From Thermogemmatispora onikobensis (lineage in GTDB: Bacteria; Chloroflexota; Ktedonobacteria; Ktedonobacterales; Ktedonobacteraceae): 64,000 nucleotides of DNA. A program made the translations under genes and the position numbers. The notes beneath the pieces are model-generated. The model saw only the letters and a program-made list of their open reading frames with translations, did no database searches and was not told the origin of the DNA. This document shows, piece by piece, positions 1 to 8,009 of this stretch (position 1 is the stretch's first letter; each line of letters begins with the position of its first letter). The stretch spans positions 1 through 64,000 of the forward strand of contig NZ_BDGT01000002.1 in the NCBI RefSeq assembly GCF_001748285.1, written 5' to 3'.

Positions 1-944
1 GGAGTGAAGTCTGTTCCGCCGCGACCTCGTGGGGGTGGCAACTCGGCGGAGACGCTGCTGACCTCATAGGGGCCGTAGCAGGCTGTATCGACATAGTAGA
101 GTTGGCCAATCACGTGGGGATAGGCAGCCAGAATGCCCCGCAGCTCGCTCAGGAAAAGACCTGAGTCGCTGTCGCTGATCGAGCCACTGGTATCGATAGC
201 AATGTAGACGTACAGCTGCTCGTTGTCCTGAGCGTCGAGGTAAAGCCGCTGGCCGATAAAGCGCCGGTCGAAGCCAGAGAAGTCGCTCGGGGTCTGTGTC
301 AGAAAGCGCCAGAGATAGCTACGCCAGTCAAGCCGACTTGGCTCGATACGAGCAAGCTCGCGCTCCAGGCCGAGCGGAAAACGACCGGGTTGTACTACTG
401 TGCTGCGTGCTTGCTTAATGGCCCGCCACCAGTAGTCTCGCTGGCGGTCATGCTCCGCGTGTGACAACGGGTCCTCCTGTTGGCTCTGCGGCTGGAGATC
501 GAGAGGAGTGCGCAGCTGGGCGGCGCGCTTGGGATTCTGCTGTAGTTGTTGATAGACCTCCTCGACGCTCAGGCTCTCTAAATCAGGCTCGCGCAAATGT
601 CCCCTGGGCAGCTCTAGCCCTTCCAGATGGGCAATGATGCCATTGACAACGATATCGGCAGCAATGTTCCAGAGGTGCGCATCACGCTGGCCGCGCCTTG
701 GCACATGCTGCAGGGCGGTGTGGAGCACCTCGTGGGTCAGCACCCCCAGGCGCTCGGCAGGCGTCAGCTGGAGCCAGAAGGCGGGATTGAACGTGATGCT
801 GCGCCCGTCTGTCATGGCTGTGTCGACACTATCGTTCACTTTAATCTGGGCGAAGAGGCTCAGAGTGGCGAAAAAGGGCTGCCGTAGACGAAGCTGGAGA
901 ATCGCGCCGCTGATCTGCTTGTGAACATTGTGGTGCTCCTGCAT
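1..944 (-). CDS. Metallopeptidase-like (DUF2201) + vWA-like protein, partial at 3' end
   Basis: At least 314 residues are visible and the C-terminus runs off the window. The N-terminal half carries an HExxH zinc-type motif (HEVLH, residues 71-75, with a further His at 80). A vWA-like domain follows, with a MIDAS-type DTSGS at 251-255 and a late GGTDF motif near 306-310. This architecture is that of the putative metallopeptidase/vWA-like family commonly encoded beside MoxR ATPases. The ATG at 944 follows a strong Shine-Dalgarno (AAGGAGG-like, about 951-957); the ATG at 949 is in another frame. It is the last gene of a module with the MoxR ATPase (88-bp gap) and the LRR-variant protein. By family analogy the AAA ATPase remodels the vWA protein or its metal-bound client; the substrate is unknown. 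Confidence 0.85.
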   Translation of the reverse strand, partial: MQEHHNVHKQISGAILQLRLRQPFFATLSLFAQIKVNDSVDTAMTDGRSITFNPAFWLQLTPAERLGVLTHEVLHTALQHVPRRGQRDAHLWNIAADIVVNGIIAHLEGLELPRGHLREPDLESLSVEEVYQQLQQNPKRAAQLRTPLDLQPQSQQEDPLSHAEHDRQRDYWWRAIKQARSTVVQPGRFPLGLERELARIEPSRLDWRSYLWRFLTQTPSDFSGFDRRFIGQRLYLDAQDNEQLYVYIAIDTSGSISDSDSGLFLSELRGILAAYPHVIGQLYYVDTACYGPYEVSSVSAELPPPRGRGGTDFT

Positions 945-1032
945 GGCATCTCCTCCTTGGAGCGAAGCGGCTCAGGCGAAGGCTGAGCGCGGGCAGCCTC
1001 TGGCTATAATGAGCGTGCTGCTCCTCCTTCGT

Positions 1033-2040
1033 TCATTGTTGTGGATTGAGTAGCTCCATGTACTCGGCAAACAGCTTCTGGAGCTGCTGGTTGCGCTGGG
1101 CCAGGGCGGCCAGCTTGCCTAGCTCGTTGCGCGCGCGCAGCAGGCGGAAGAGATCCGTGGCGAAGAGCTGAACCCATTCGGGTTGGGCTTTCTGGCTCAT
1201 CCAGACGAAAGCCTGATAGCACTGCTGCAGGGTTGAGGCGCGCGTCGCCAGAGCAACCGTGATGGCATAGCGCAGCGATGGCTCGCTCGGAAAGGCGATC
1301 TGCTCGCCTGCCCCCTCAAGGATAGCCTCGACATCGGGGAGGCGCTCGTAGAGGGCCATGAATGCCTCAAACTCGGCGGCGGCCCCCTGGCCCACTGCCG
1401 GAGCGATATCCAGTCCGGCCTTGTAGAGAGCGTCGGCCATCATCCAGGTGCGTGGGGAAGGCCAGGCTGGCTGCTGCGGATCGAGCTTGTGCAGCAGCTC
1501 GGGACGGAAGGCCAGGAAGGCTAATAAGTGCTCGTGTATGCCCTGCTCCAGAGCGTAGGTTTTAAAGCTATCGAAGTTCGGTTCCACGAAGAGATGGATA
1601 AAGCGGTTGCTCAGCGGTGCGGGCATATCGAAGACGGCGGCGCGATCTTCTTTGCGATTGCCAGCGGCCCAGATGAACCAGCCTTCGGGGACGGTGTAGC
1701 TGCCGACGCGCCGGTCGAGAATCAGCTGCTGGGCGATGCCCTGGATTGTGGGCGGAGCCAGGTTGAGCTCATCAAGGAAGAGGATGCCCCGGCCCGCGCG
1801 CGGCAGAAACTCAGGCGGATACCAGCGGGCTGTCCCTTCCTCGGCCACGGGCAGACCGCGCAGATCGGTCGGTGCCAGCTGTGAGAGACGCAGGTCGATC
1901 AGCTCCAGACCGTGGGCCCGTGCCGTCTGCGCGACAATGCTGGATTTACCAATGCCAGGCGGCCCCCAGATCATGGTGCTCATCATCAGGCGTCGACTCA
2001 CCAGACCGGACAGAAAGTGTGCCAGGGCATCAGGTCGCAT
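1033..2040 (-). CDS. MoxR-type AAA+ ATPase
   Basis: 335 aa, a normal length for MoxR-family ATPases. The Walker A motif GPPGIGKS is at 26-33, Walker B ILFLDE at 86-91, a sensor-1 Asn near 128 (AAGNR) and an Arg-finger-like LSNRF near 143-147. The C-terminal 150 residues are helical and lack a recognisable extra domain. MoxR proteins act as chaperones that insert cofactors or remodel complexes together with vWA-domain partners, and the next gene is exactly such a partner. The ATG at 2040 is preceded by a GGAGGG stretch. The gap to the upstream LRR-variant gene is 91 bp, so the three genes are probably cotranscribed. Confidence 0.92.
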   Translation of the reverse strand: MRPDALAHFLSGLVSRRLMMSTMIWGPPGIGKSSIVAQTARAHGLELIDLRLSQLAPTDLRGLPVAEEGTARWYPPEFLPRAGRGILFLDELNLAPPTIQGIAQQLILDRRVGSYTVPEGWFIWAAGNRKEDRAAVFDMPAPLSNRFIHLFVEPNFDSFKTYALEQGIHEHLLAFLAFRPELLHKLDPQQPAWPSPRTWMMADALYKAGLDIAPAVGQGAAAEFEAFMALYERLPDVEAILEGAGEQIAFPSEPSLRYAITVALATRASTLQQCYQAFVWMSQKAQPEWVQLFATDLFRLLRARNELGKLAALAQRNQQLQKLFAEYMELLNPQQ

Positions 2041-2131
2041 GAGGCTCTTTCTCCCTCCTTTATGGGTATTCTTGTCTTCAGCGAGCGAGGTCAGATCTGC
2101 TATCTAGCCTGCGAAAAAGCCTTCCCACCTG

Positions 2132-4105
2132 TCAACTCCCTGGCTGACTGGCCAGGCGAGCGCGAGCAGCGGCGCGCACAAAGCAATTGCCATCGCGGGC
2201 CAGGGTCTCCAGCAAGCTGGGCGGCGCGGCGACATGCCGGCTCACAAGATAGCGCTCAACCCAGCGGCCCGATTCGGCGAACAGCTCCAGTAAAGCTGGC
2301 GGCAGATCTGGCCGCTGCAGAAGCAGTGGACGCAGACGCGAGGGCAGGTCAGCTTTGATAATCTCTTCACGCAGGGTCTCTAGCAGATACTCGAAGATCA
2401 GGTTCTGACCTTGGGCAGAGACCTGGGGATGAGTCGCGACTGTGATTGCTACTTCGCTATCGTTCAGGCGGAGCAGCTGCTCTAGCAGCGTCAGCGGAGC
2501 GGCAGGGTGAGCTGCCAGAGAGCGAAGAATCTCGATGGGTTGCGCGTTCTCTTCTGCCACGAGGGCTGCGCGTTGGCGACGCCACTCGCTCAGGTAGTGG
2601 GTGGCAAGGCGCTCCAGCAGGGACACGGGCAAGTGCGGCTGCTGGCACAAGGCCAGATGGATCTCGCGGTCATCAAGCTCCACAAGACGCGCCAGGATCT
2701 CGGTGGGGGTCTGGGGATTACGAGCCAGACCAGCCAGCACAGCGCGATCCTGCTTGCGGGAGGCGGCCAGATGGTGCAAGATCTCTGGCGCTAGCGCTGG
2801 ATGGGAGGCGGCACGCCGACGGACCATCTCCTCTGGATGGGCGCAGAGCTGCTCGGCGAACTCTGTGGGCAGACACGGGTTGCCTGCCAGCGCGAGCACC
2901 ACTTCCAGTGCGGGGTCGCGGGTCAGAGAAGCAATGAGCGTCGCCGGCAGCCCTGGGTGAGCGGCGACGGCAGCCCGCACCTGAGGGGACTCATCCGCGG
3001 CCAGAGGCCGGAACAAGGCGCTCTCAGGCGGCAAATAGGGCACAACGGCGGCCCGGACCTCAGCGCTGGCATCGGTGGCAAACAGCTCACGCTCGCTGGC
3101 ACCTAGCGCGGGATGGCTGGCCACTGCCCGCCGGACCTCGGATTCGGGACTATGGACCAGGCGCGCTAACGCCTGCGCTGGAAGCTGAGGGTGAAGGGCG
3201 GCAGCGCTGCGTACCTGGCCGCTGGGGTCCTCTATCAACGACAGCAACAGAGCAGGAGGCGTAGCGGGATTGGCCGCCACGGCGCTGCGAATCTCTACCT
3301 CTGGCCCCTTCGCCAGATCCTGAAGAAGCTCAGGAGGAAGTGCCGCCAGCCTCACAACCTCAGCGCGGACCGCTAACGGTCCCTCGCTGACCAGCTTCAG
3401 CAACGTTCCCTGGTGCAGGTGGGGGAAGCTGGCCAGCAAAAGCCGACGCCAGCACTCGTCGTCTGGCAGATAGATCCCCTCAACCAACTCAGGATAGAGA
3501 TCGGGCATGGCTAACGCCAGGAGCACCAGCGTCGAGCTGAAAGAACGGGGATAGAGGCCAACCTGACTGCTACGCCGCTCGTAATCAGCCACCGCTTCGC
3601 TGGCGATGTGCTGCCACTGCTGGTTAAACTCGGAAATCTCACCTGCGATGGCTACGTGCCACTGTAAGGCCCACATGGTTTCATCGGAGAACCAGCGAAT
3701 GCGACTGAGATTCACGTCCTCATTGAGCCAGCGTAACCAGAGCAGAGGCGTCTCTTCGCAGCGTAAGAGTTGCAGCCAGGCCTGGGGCGAGGCTTGTTTA
3801 ATAAAATCGGGCTGCGTCAGGTTCAAAAGGGGCAGAATAGGATTGGAAAGAAATTCGTGAGGAAACTCGCGCGCCAGCTCCAGCAACAGGTCAAGCGAAG
3901 TATTCGGATTGCGTGCCACGGCCCGGCGTACGGTCAGATCGCGTTCCCTGCTCAGCTGCTCCAGTGCAGCGGGCGGCGTCGCCGGGTTGGCAGCGACCAG
4001 GGGACGCAGGGCAGGCTGTTGACTCAGCTCGATCAATCGCTCAGGGGTCGTGTCAAGATCTTGAGCTTCAGCGACCAGCTCGGGAGGCACGTTTTCTGTT
4101 GTCAT
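2132..4105 (-). CDS. Variant leucine-rich repeat / HEAT-like repeat protein
   Basis: 657 aa made almost entirely of helical repeats of about 23-26 residues, with a repeated core of the type VRxAVAxNPxTPxxLLxxL (for example residues 25-75 and from about 265 to the C-terminus). This resembles the variant-LRR (LRV) and HEAT/armadillo-like scaffold families. A non-repetitive, Trp-rich segment at about 80-240 interrupts the array and may be a separate domain. No catalytic motif or transmembrane segment is visible. It lies first in the module with the MoxR ATPase and the vWA/metallopeptidase protein, so it is likely their scaffold or client-recognition subunit; that role is inference. The ATG at 4105 has no convincing Shine-Dalgarno. 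Confidence 0.8.
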   Translation of the reverse strand: MTTENVPPELVAEAQDLDTTPERLIELSQQPALRPLVAANPATPPAALEQLSRERDLTVRRAVARNPNTSLDLLLELAREFPHEFLSNPILPLLNLTQPDFIKQASPQAWLQLLRCEETPLLWLRWLNEDVNLSRIRWFSDETMWALQWHVAIAGEISEFNQQWQHIASEAVADYERRSSQVGLYPRSFSSTLVLLALAMPDLYPELVEGIYLPDDECWRRLLLASFPHLHQGTLLKLVSEGPLAVRAEVVRLAALPPELLQDLAKGPEVEIRSAVAANPATPPALLLSLIEDPSGQVRSAAALHPQLPAQALARLVHSPESEVRRAVASHPALGASERELFATDASAEVRAAVVPYLPPESALFRPLAADESPQVRAAVAAHPGLPATLIASLTRDPALEVVLALAGNPCLPTEFAEQLCAHPEEMVRRRAASHPALAPEILHHLAASRKQDRAVLAGLARNPQTPTEILARLVELDDREIHLALCQQPHLPVSLLERLATHYLSEWRRQRAALVAEENAQPIEILRSLAAHPAAPLTLLEQLLRLNDSEVAITVATHPQVSAQGQNLIFEYLLETLREEIIKADLPSRLRPLLLQRPDLPPALLELFAESGRWVERYLVSRHVAAPPSLLETLARDGNCFVRAAARARLASQPGS

Positions 4106-4701
4106 AGGCCAGAAGATCCATCGTAGTCTAGTGCTCGACTATTGAGAATGCTGCTTCACGTACTGGAGTAGCGTCAACGGCAGGCGGCGCGCGAAGCAAC
4201 TCGCTGTCAAGTCAAGCAAGGAGAGCAGAAGCATAGGCTGAGCAAGAGTCGCCCTCGGCGGCGGCTCTCCGGGCTAGCCCACTGGCAGACAGATAGGTGA
4301 GTGACTCGTGGAAACTACTATAGACGACAAGGTGGGTCTCTGTCAATCTGATCCCTGGCCTGCCTGGACGCCCTGCGGTTGGTCCGGTGTAGACGGAAAT
4401 TCGCTGGACCTCCTCACCTGCCTGCCAAGGGCTGGCAGCCACATTCCTCCCGAGACCACTTAGCTGTGGTGTGAGATCGGCTCTCACTATTCTGCTGCTA
4501 CAGTCAGAAGTTCTCCTCCGCTCTTGAGATCCGCTCGCAAGGCCATCTCGTTAAGCGTCGTCTTGTATAACTTCTTATGAGAAGAGACGCTATTTTTAAC
4601 AAACTATTAATATCCATCTGGTTTAGATAGGTGCTATACTCTCTAGCTGTATAGAAGAAACTATTCAAGTGTTCTCCCTATTCTCTGTCAGGAGCGCCTA
4701 A
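4106..4701. other. Divergent intergenic region, 596 bp
   Basis: It separates the minus-strand LRR/MoxR/vWA module from the plus-strand HAMP-like gene. The right third (about 4560-4680) is clearly AT-rich compared with the surroundings and holds an extended -10 element. A 91-codon minus-strand open frame at 4212-4487 has no recognisable homology or convincing start signal, so I do not call it. No RNA gene was recognised. Confidence 0.6.
4632..4640 (+). promoter_or_regulatory. Extended -10 promoter element upstream of HAMP-like gene
   Basis: TGC followed by TATACT (4635-4640) matches an extended -10 (TGn plus five of six -10 bases). It lies in an AT-rich stretch 62 bp before the ATG at 4702. 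No good -35 is present at 16-18 bp spacing, as expected for extended -10 promoters. Confidence 0.45.
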
Positions 4702-5457
4702 ATGTTGGCAGATCGCCGTCTAGAGCTGCAATCAGGGTATGAGGTGGAGCGGAGCCAGTGGCAGGAAGCTTCTCTTGACCTGGCTACCCTGCTGCGTCGC
4801 ACGGGCTTTGGTATCAAACTACGCTTTCTTATATCAATGCTCATTGTGTCGCTAATACCTGTGAGCTTATTTGCTGTGCTTTTTTATGAATCTGTCTATC
4901 GGCTAGAGGGGAGGAAAACCTGGCTGCTTCTCAGTGGCATCCTCCTCTTGACTGTTTTGACGGCAACCTGGGTCTTCCTCCCAATTGTGCGCCCCATCCG
5001 TCGGGCAACGCGCCGGATCGCAGCTACCACCGACGAAGTGCGGCGCCTGACCATTGACGCCCAACGTATTGCCGGCGAGCAGCAGGTCGGGACCTCCATT
5101 TTAGCGGCGGTCAGCCGACACCTGGCGGTGCGTCACACGGCCATTGTGCGTGATATCTCCCTGATCGCCCGAACGTGCCAGGGCCTGCAGCCTCGTTTGG
5201 CCCTGCTGCTTCAGCGGGCCCAGGCCAACCACGAGGGCGAGGCCCTGGAAGCGCTGATAGCGCTCCGTCATGGATTGCAGCAAATCTCATTTCTTGCTGG
5301 TCGAATGTCTGATGCCTATGAGCGCGATAGGTTGCCGGAGCAGCTAGATAAAGCCATGAAGAGCGCCCAGGAGATCGCGGCCCAGTTCAACGAGGCCAGT
5401 CAGCAGCTTGCCAAAGATCTAGAGCAGCTTGAGCTGGCCACCGAGGCACTGATGTAG
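4702..5457 (+). CDS. HAMP-like two-helix membrane protein with C-terminal helical domain
   Basis: 251 aa. Two transmembrane helices are at about 41-66 and 72-95, separated by only a few residues. A HAMP-like linker follows (P-I-R-R near 99-103 and a helical stretch to about 125), then an amphipathic, probably coiled-coil region to the C-terminus (for example 200-250, rich in Ala, Gln and Glu). No histidine kinase, cyclase or methyl-accepting signature is visible, so it looks like a stripped-down membrane signal transducer or scaffold. GGAG at 4691-4694 gives 7-nt spacing to the ATG. The DUF4388-like gene follows on the same strand, and PatA-type DUF4388 proteins are often signalling adaptors. 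The exact function is unknown. Confidence 0.7.
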   Translation: MLADRRLELQSGYEVERSQWQEASLDLATLLRRTGFGIKLRFLISMLIVSLIPVSLFAVLFYESVYRLEGRKTWLLLSGILLLTVLTATWVFLPIVRPIRRATRRIAATTDEVRRLTIDAQRIAGEQQVGTSILAAVSRHLAVRHTAIVRDISLIARTCQGLQPRLALLLQRAQANHEGEALEALIALRHGLQQISFLAGRMSDAYERDRLPEQLDKAMKSAQEIAAQFNEASQQLAKDLEQLELATEALM

Positions 5458-5550
5458 ACTGCTCAAGGGCGATCGAAGGGATCTCCCTGCCCGGCGCGGA
5501 AGGCAAGTGAACTGGTCAGTTTGCTGGAGGACGATGGGGACAGCGATGCG

Positions 5551-6078
5551 ATGTACACCAAGGATTTTGCCAGCTTGCTGCAACTCCTGGGTCTGTCTCA
5601 GCAGAGTGGGACGCTGATCGTGCTTCGCCAGGGAGAAGCCTGGCAGGCCAGTGTGCAGCTACAGAAGGGGCGTCCTCTCTCGTGTGTCATTATCAGTCTG
5701 GTCGATGGGCGGCTCCTCATGAGCGGTGCTCAGGCGATTGACTGGCTGGCCAGGCGAGGAGAATTACAGTGGCATCTGGCGGCAGAAGAGCAGATGGAGG
5801 CCGCCGCCCCGGCGCCTGGTCCTGGCCAGCGCCTCACCTCGCCTCCATTCTCTGCACAGGAGCCAGGGCTTTCCCATCTGGTACCTTGCCGGCTGTCCCA
5901 GTCGCCTCCTCTCTCGTCCTGGTCGCGTGAGGAACGACTGATCTTTGCCCTGGTTGATGGAAGCCGCACAGTGACTGAAATCGCCCATCTGCTCCGTCGC
6001 TCACCAGATCAGATTATGCCTCTACTCCTTTCCATGTCTCAAAAGCGGGCTATCACGCTCAAAGAGATCCGTAAGTGA
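5551..6078 (+). CDS. DUF4388-like (PatA N-terminal-like) regulatory protein
   Basis: 175 aa from the ATG at 5551; a TTG ten codons upstream (5521) is possible but has a worse ribosome-binding context. The first ~90 residues have the DUF4388 pattern: a helix (FASLLQLLGL), then SGTLIV, a strand-rich middle and a second helix-strand unit that ends with an ELQWHL-like strand. A low-complexity Pro/Ser linker (about 95-130) leads to a C-terminal winged-helix-like segment (about 130-175, SREERLIFALVDGSRTVTEI). DUF4388 proteins appear in bacterial signalling, often next to response regulators or GTPase modules. It is 93 bp after the HAMP-like gene, so the two may work together. Confidence 0.65.
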   Translation: MYTKDFASLLQLLGLSQQSGTLIVLRQGEAWQASVQLQKGRPLSCVIISLVDGRLLMSGAQAIDWLARRGELQWHLAAEEQMEAAAPAPGPGQRLTSPPFSAQEPGLSHLVPCRLSQSPPLSSWSREERLIFALVDGSRTVTEIAHLLRRSPDQIMPLLLSMSQKRAITLKEIRK

Positions 6079-6122
6079 AATATAGACATAATTATATATA
6101 CCTACGGTAGAGGGAGAGAGCC

Positions 6123-7841
6123 ATGAACTCGTTTGCATCTCCGCTAGCGCCCGAGCAGCGCCCATCTGCTGGAGATCGAGCGCAGCTGGAAAGTCGCCCT
6201 GTCTTGCCGAGCGAGCATTTCCCGCTGGGGCGCTTGCCGCGCGTCCTCCGTCCGCGAGATCTGACGGTGCTCTGTCTATTCGCTGTGCTTCTCATTAACA
6301 ATGTCCAGACGGTTGGGGCGGCGGGAGGGGGGGGCCTGCTGTACTGGACGCTGGGGTTTCTCTGCTTTCTCGTTCCCTCAGCGCTAGTCTGTGCTCAGCT
6401 CTATCGCCTCTTTCCCGGCGAAGGGGCGGTTTACTTATGGGCGAATCGGGCCTTTGGCAATTTCTGGGACACCTTTCTAGGCTTTTTCTGCAACTGGTGG
6501 CCGGGGGCCATTGGTTTAACTGTGGAGGCTGAAGCTGCCGTCGCCAGCATTCAGGGACTCAAGAGCGACTGGCTCACGCTGCCCTGGGAGCAGGGAGTGG
6601 CGGCGATCCTGATCTTGCTGGCAGCGCAGTTGCTCTGTGCTCTCGGCCAGAAGCAACTGCAGCGCATCTTGAACGTTGCCCTCGTTGCCTATGCCCTCAT
6701 GTTCGGACTTGTGGGCCTGGCTGGCCTCGGGTGGCTGCTGAGTGGTCAGCCGCTGCGCGGAGACTTCTCGGCCCAGTCCTGGCAGCTCAGCCCCTCTAGC
6801 CTGCCGGTGCTGGCCATCGTCACCGTCGCCTTACTAGGGATAGCTGTGCCCTTGAATATGGGGGGCGAGGTCGTGGACTCGCAGCGCAGTGAGCGTTACC
6901 TCCTGTGGGGAACGCTCATCATTATCGCAGGCTACCTCTTGGCCACCTTTGGCGTTCTGGCCGTCCTTTCTCCCGCGGAGCTGAAAGAGCCGGGCTTCGT
7001 CTCTGTGCTCTTCAGCCATGTTTTTGGTGATGAGGTCGGCTATATTATTTCAGATTGCTATTATCTTACAATGTTCTTCTATTTCATTTGTGCAACAGCG
7101 GCCTACAATGCCATGTTCGCGCGTCTGCTCTTCGTCGCGGGCCTGGATCGGCGCTTGCCTCGTGCTCTGGCGCGTCTCAACGCCAGCGGGGTGCCTTTCA
7201 ATGCCATGTTGTTGCAGACAGCCATGAATATAATCTTTCTTATTATCATATTCTTTATTGCTCCTGCAGCGCCTAACCAGGAGTTAGCCCTCGCCGTCTT
7301 CCTGGTCGTCATTAATGGGGCCTCGGTCATCTGGGACATAGCGATGATCAGTCTCTTCCTCAGCGGCATTCTCCTCTGTGGTCGTTTCGGTCGACAGCTG
7401 CGCCAGCGCTGGGTGGTGCCGCCGCCGCTTTTTTACCTGGCTACTGTGCTTGGGATCGCCCTGACTGGTGTCGCCATCGGTTGTACCTTTTTCGCTGGGT
7501 CGCCAGTACCGGAGGTCTTGAGCAACGAAGACTGGGGCTTCTGGGTTTTGCTCTTTGTGCTGGCCAGCCTGACGGTGGGAGCGATCTACAGCTTTCTGGT
7601 GCCGGAGGCGGAGGACCTGGCGGCCCTCTTGCCAGTGCCGTCGAGCGGCCCGACAGTTGGGGCACCGCTGGCGGCCAGCTCCCTGGAGCACATGGCCTCT
7701 CCCGCTGGCTCTGTTCCCGGCGCGCTCACTGGCGGTCCGGGGGAGGGGCGTCCTCTCCAGGGGGGCATCTCACATCAGTCTGAGCCGTCGCCGTGGCCAC
7801 GGCCCGGCTCGCTTCCCGGTCCTGGGGGATGGAGGCCATAG
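6123..7841 (+). CDS. APC-superfamily amino acid permease
   Basis: 572 aa with about twelve hydrophobic helices between residues 45 and 490, a cytoplasmic N-terminal extension of ~40 residues and a disordered Pro/Gly/Ser-rich C-terminal tail from about 500. The first helix region holds a Gly-rich stretch (near 66-71) as in APC transporters, where the unwound TM1 binds the substrate amino or carboxyl group. Substrate is not predictable. A GGGAGAGAG ribosome-binding site precedes the ATG. The 44-bp gap from the DUF4388 gene is unusually AT-rich and has a TATATA stretch at about 6095-6100, a possible internal promoter. A second APC permease follows, but the two differ in sequence and are not a recent duplication. 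Confidence 0.85.
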   Translation: MNSFASPLAPEQRPSAGDRAQLESRPVLPSEHFPLGRLPRVLRPRDLTVLCLFAVLLINNVQTVGAAGGGGLLYWTLGFLCFLVPSALVCAQLYRLFPGEGAVYLWANRAFGNFWDTFLGFFCNWWPGAIGLTVEAEAAVASIQGLKSDWLTLPWEQGVAAILILLAAQLLCALGQKQLQRILNVALVAYALMFGLVGLAGLGWLLSGQPLRGDFSAQSWQLSPSSLPVLAIVTVALLGIAVPLNMGGEVVDSQRSERYLLWGTLIIIAGYLLATFGVLAVLSPAELKEPGFVSVLFSHVFGDEVGYIISDCYYLTMFFYFICATAAYNAMFARLLFVAGLDRRLPRALARLNASGVPFNAMLLQTAMNIIFLIIIFFIAPAAPNQELALAVFLVVINGASVIWDIAMISLFLSGILLCGRFGRQLRQRWVVPPPLFYLATVLGIALTGVAIGCTFFAGSPVPEVLSNEDWGFWVLLFVLASLTVGAIYSFLVPEAEDLAALLPVPSSGPTVGAPLAASSLEHMASPAGSVPGALTGGPGEGRPLQGGISHQSEPSPWPRPGSLPGPGGWRP

Positions 7842-8009
7842 GGTGGGCGCTCTCGTACCTGCCTGCTATCCGCCTGGGTCTGGTGTGGTGGAGTGCTCAA
7901 CGCAACGGCGGCATGCCGGGTCTGGCCAGAGTTAGCCTGACAGGAGGCGATGAGCCTGGGGCGCTGAGCAAGTGTCACGCGAGATGAGAAGAGAAAGGAA
8001 CGATGCAAG

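Noticed and set aside
4212-4487. 91-codon minus-strand open frame
   Set aside because: No recognisable motif, poor start context and composition like the surrounding non-coding DNA.
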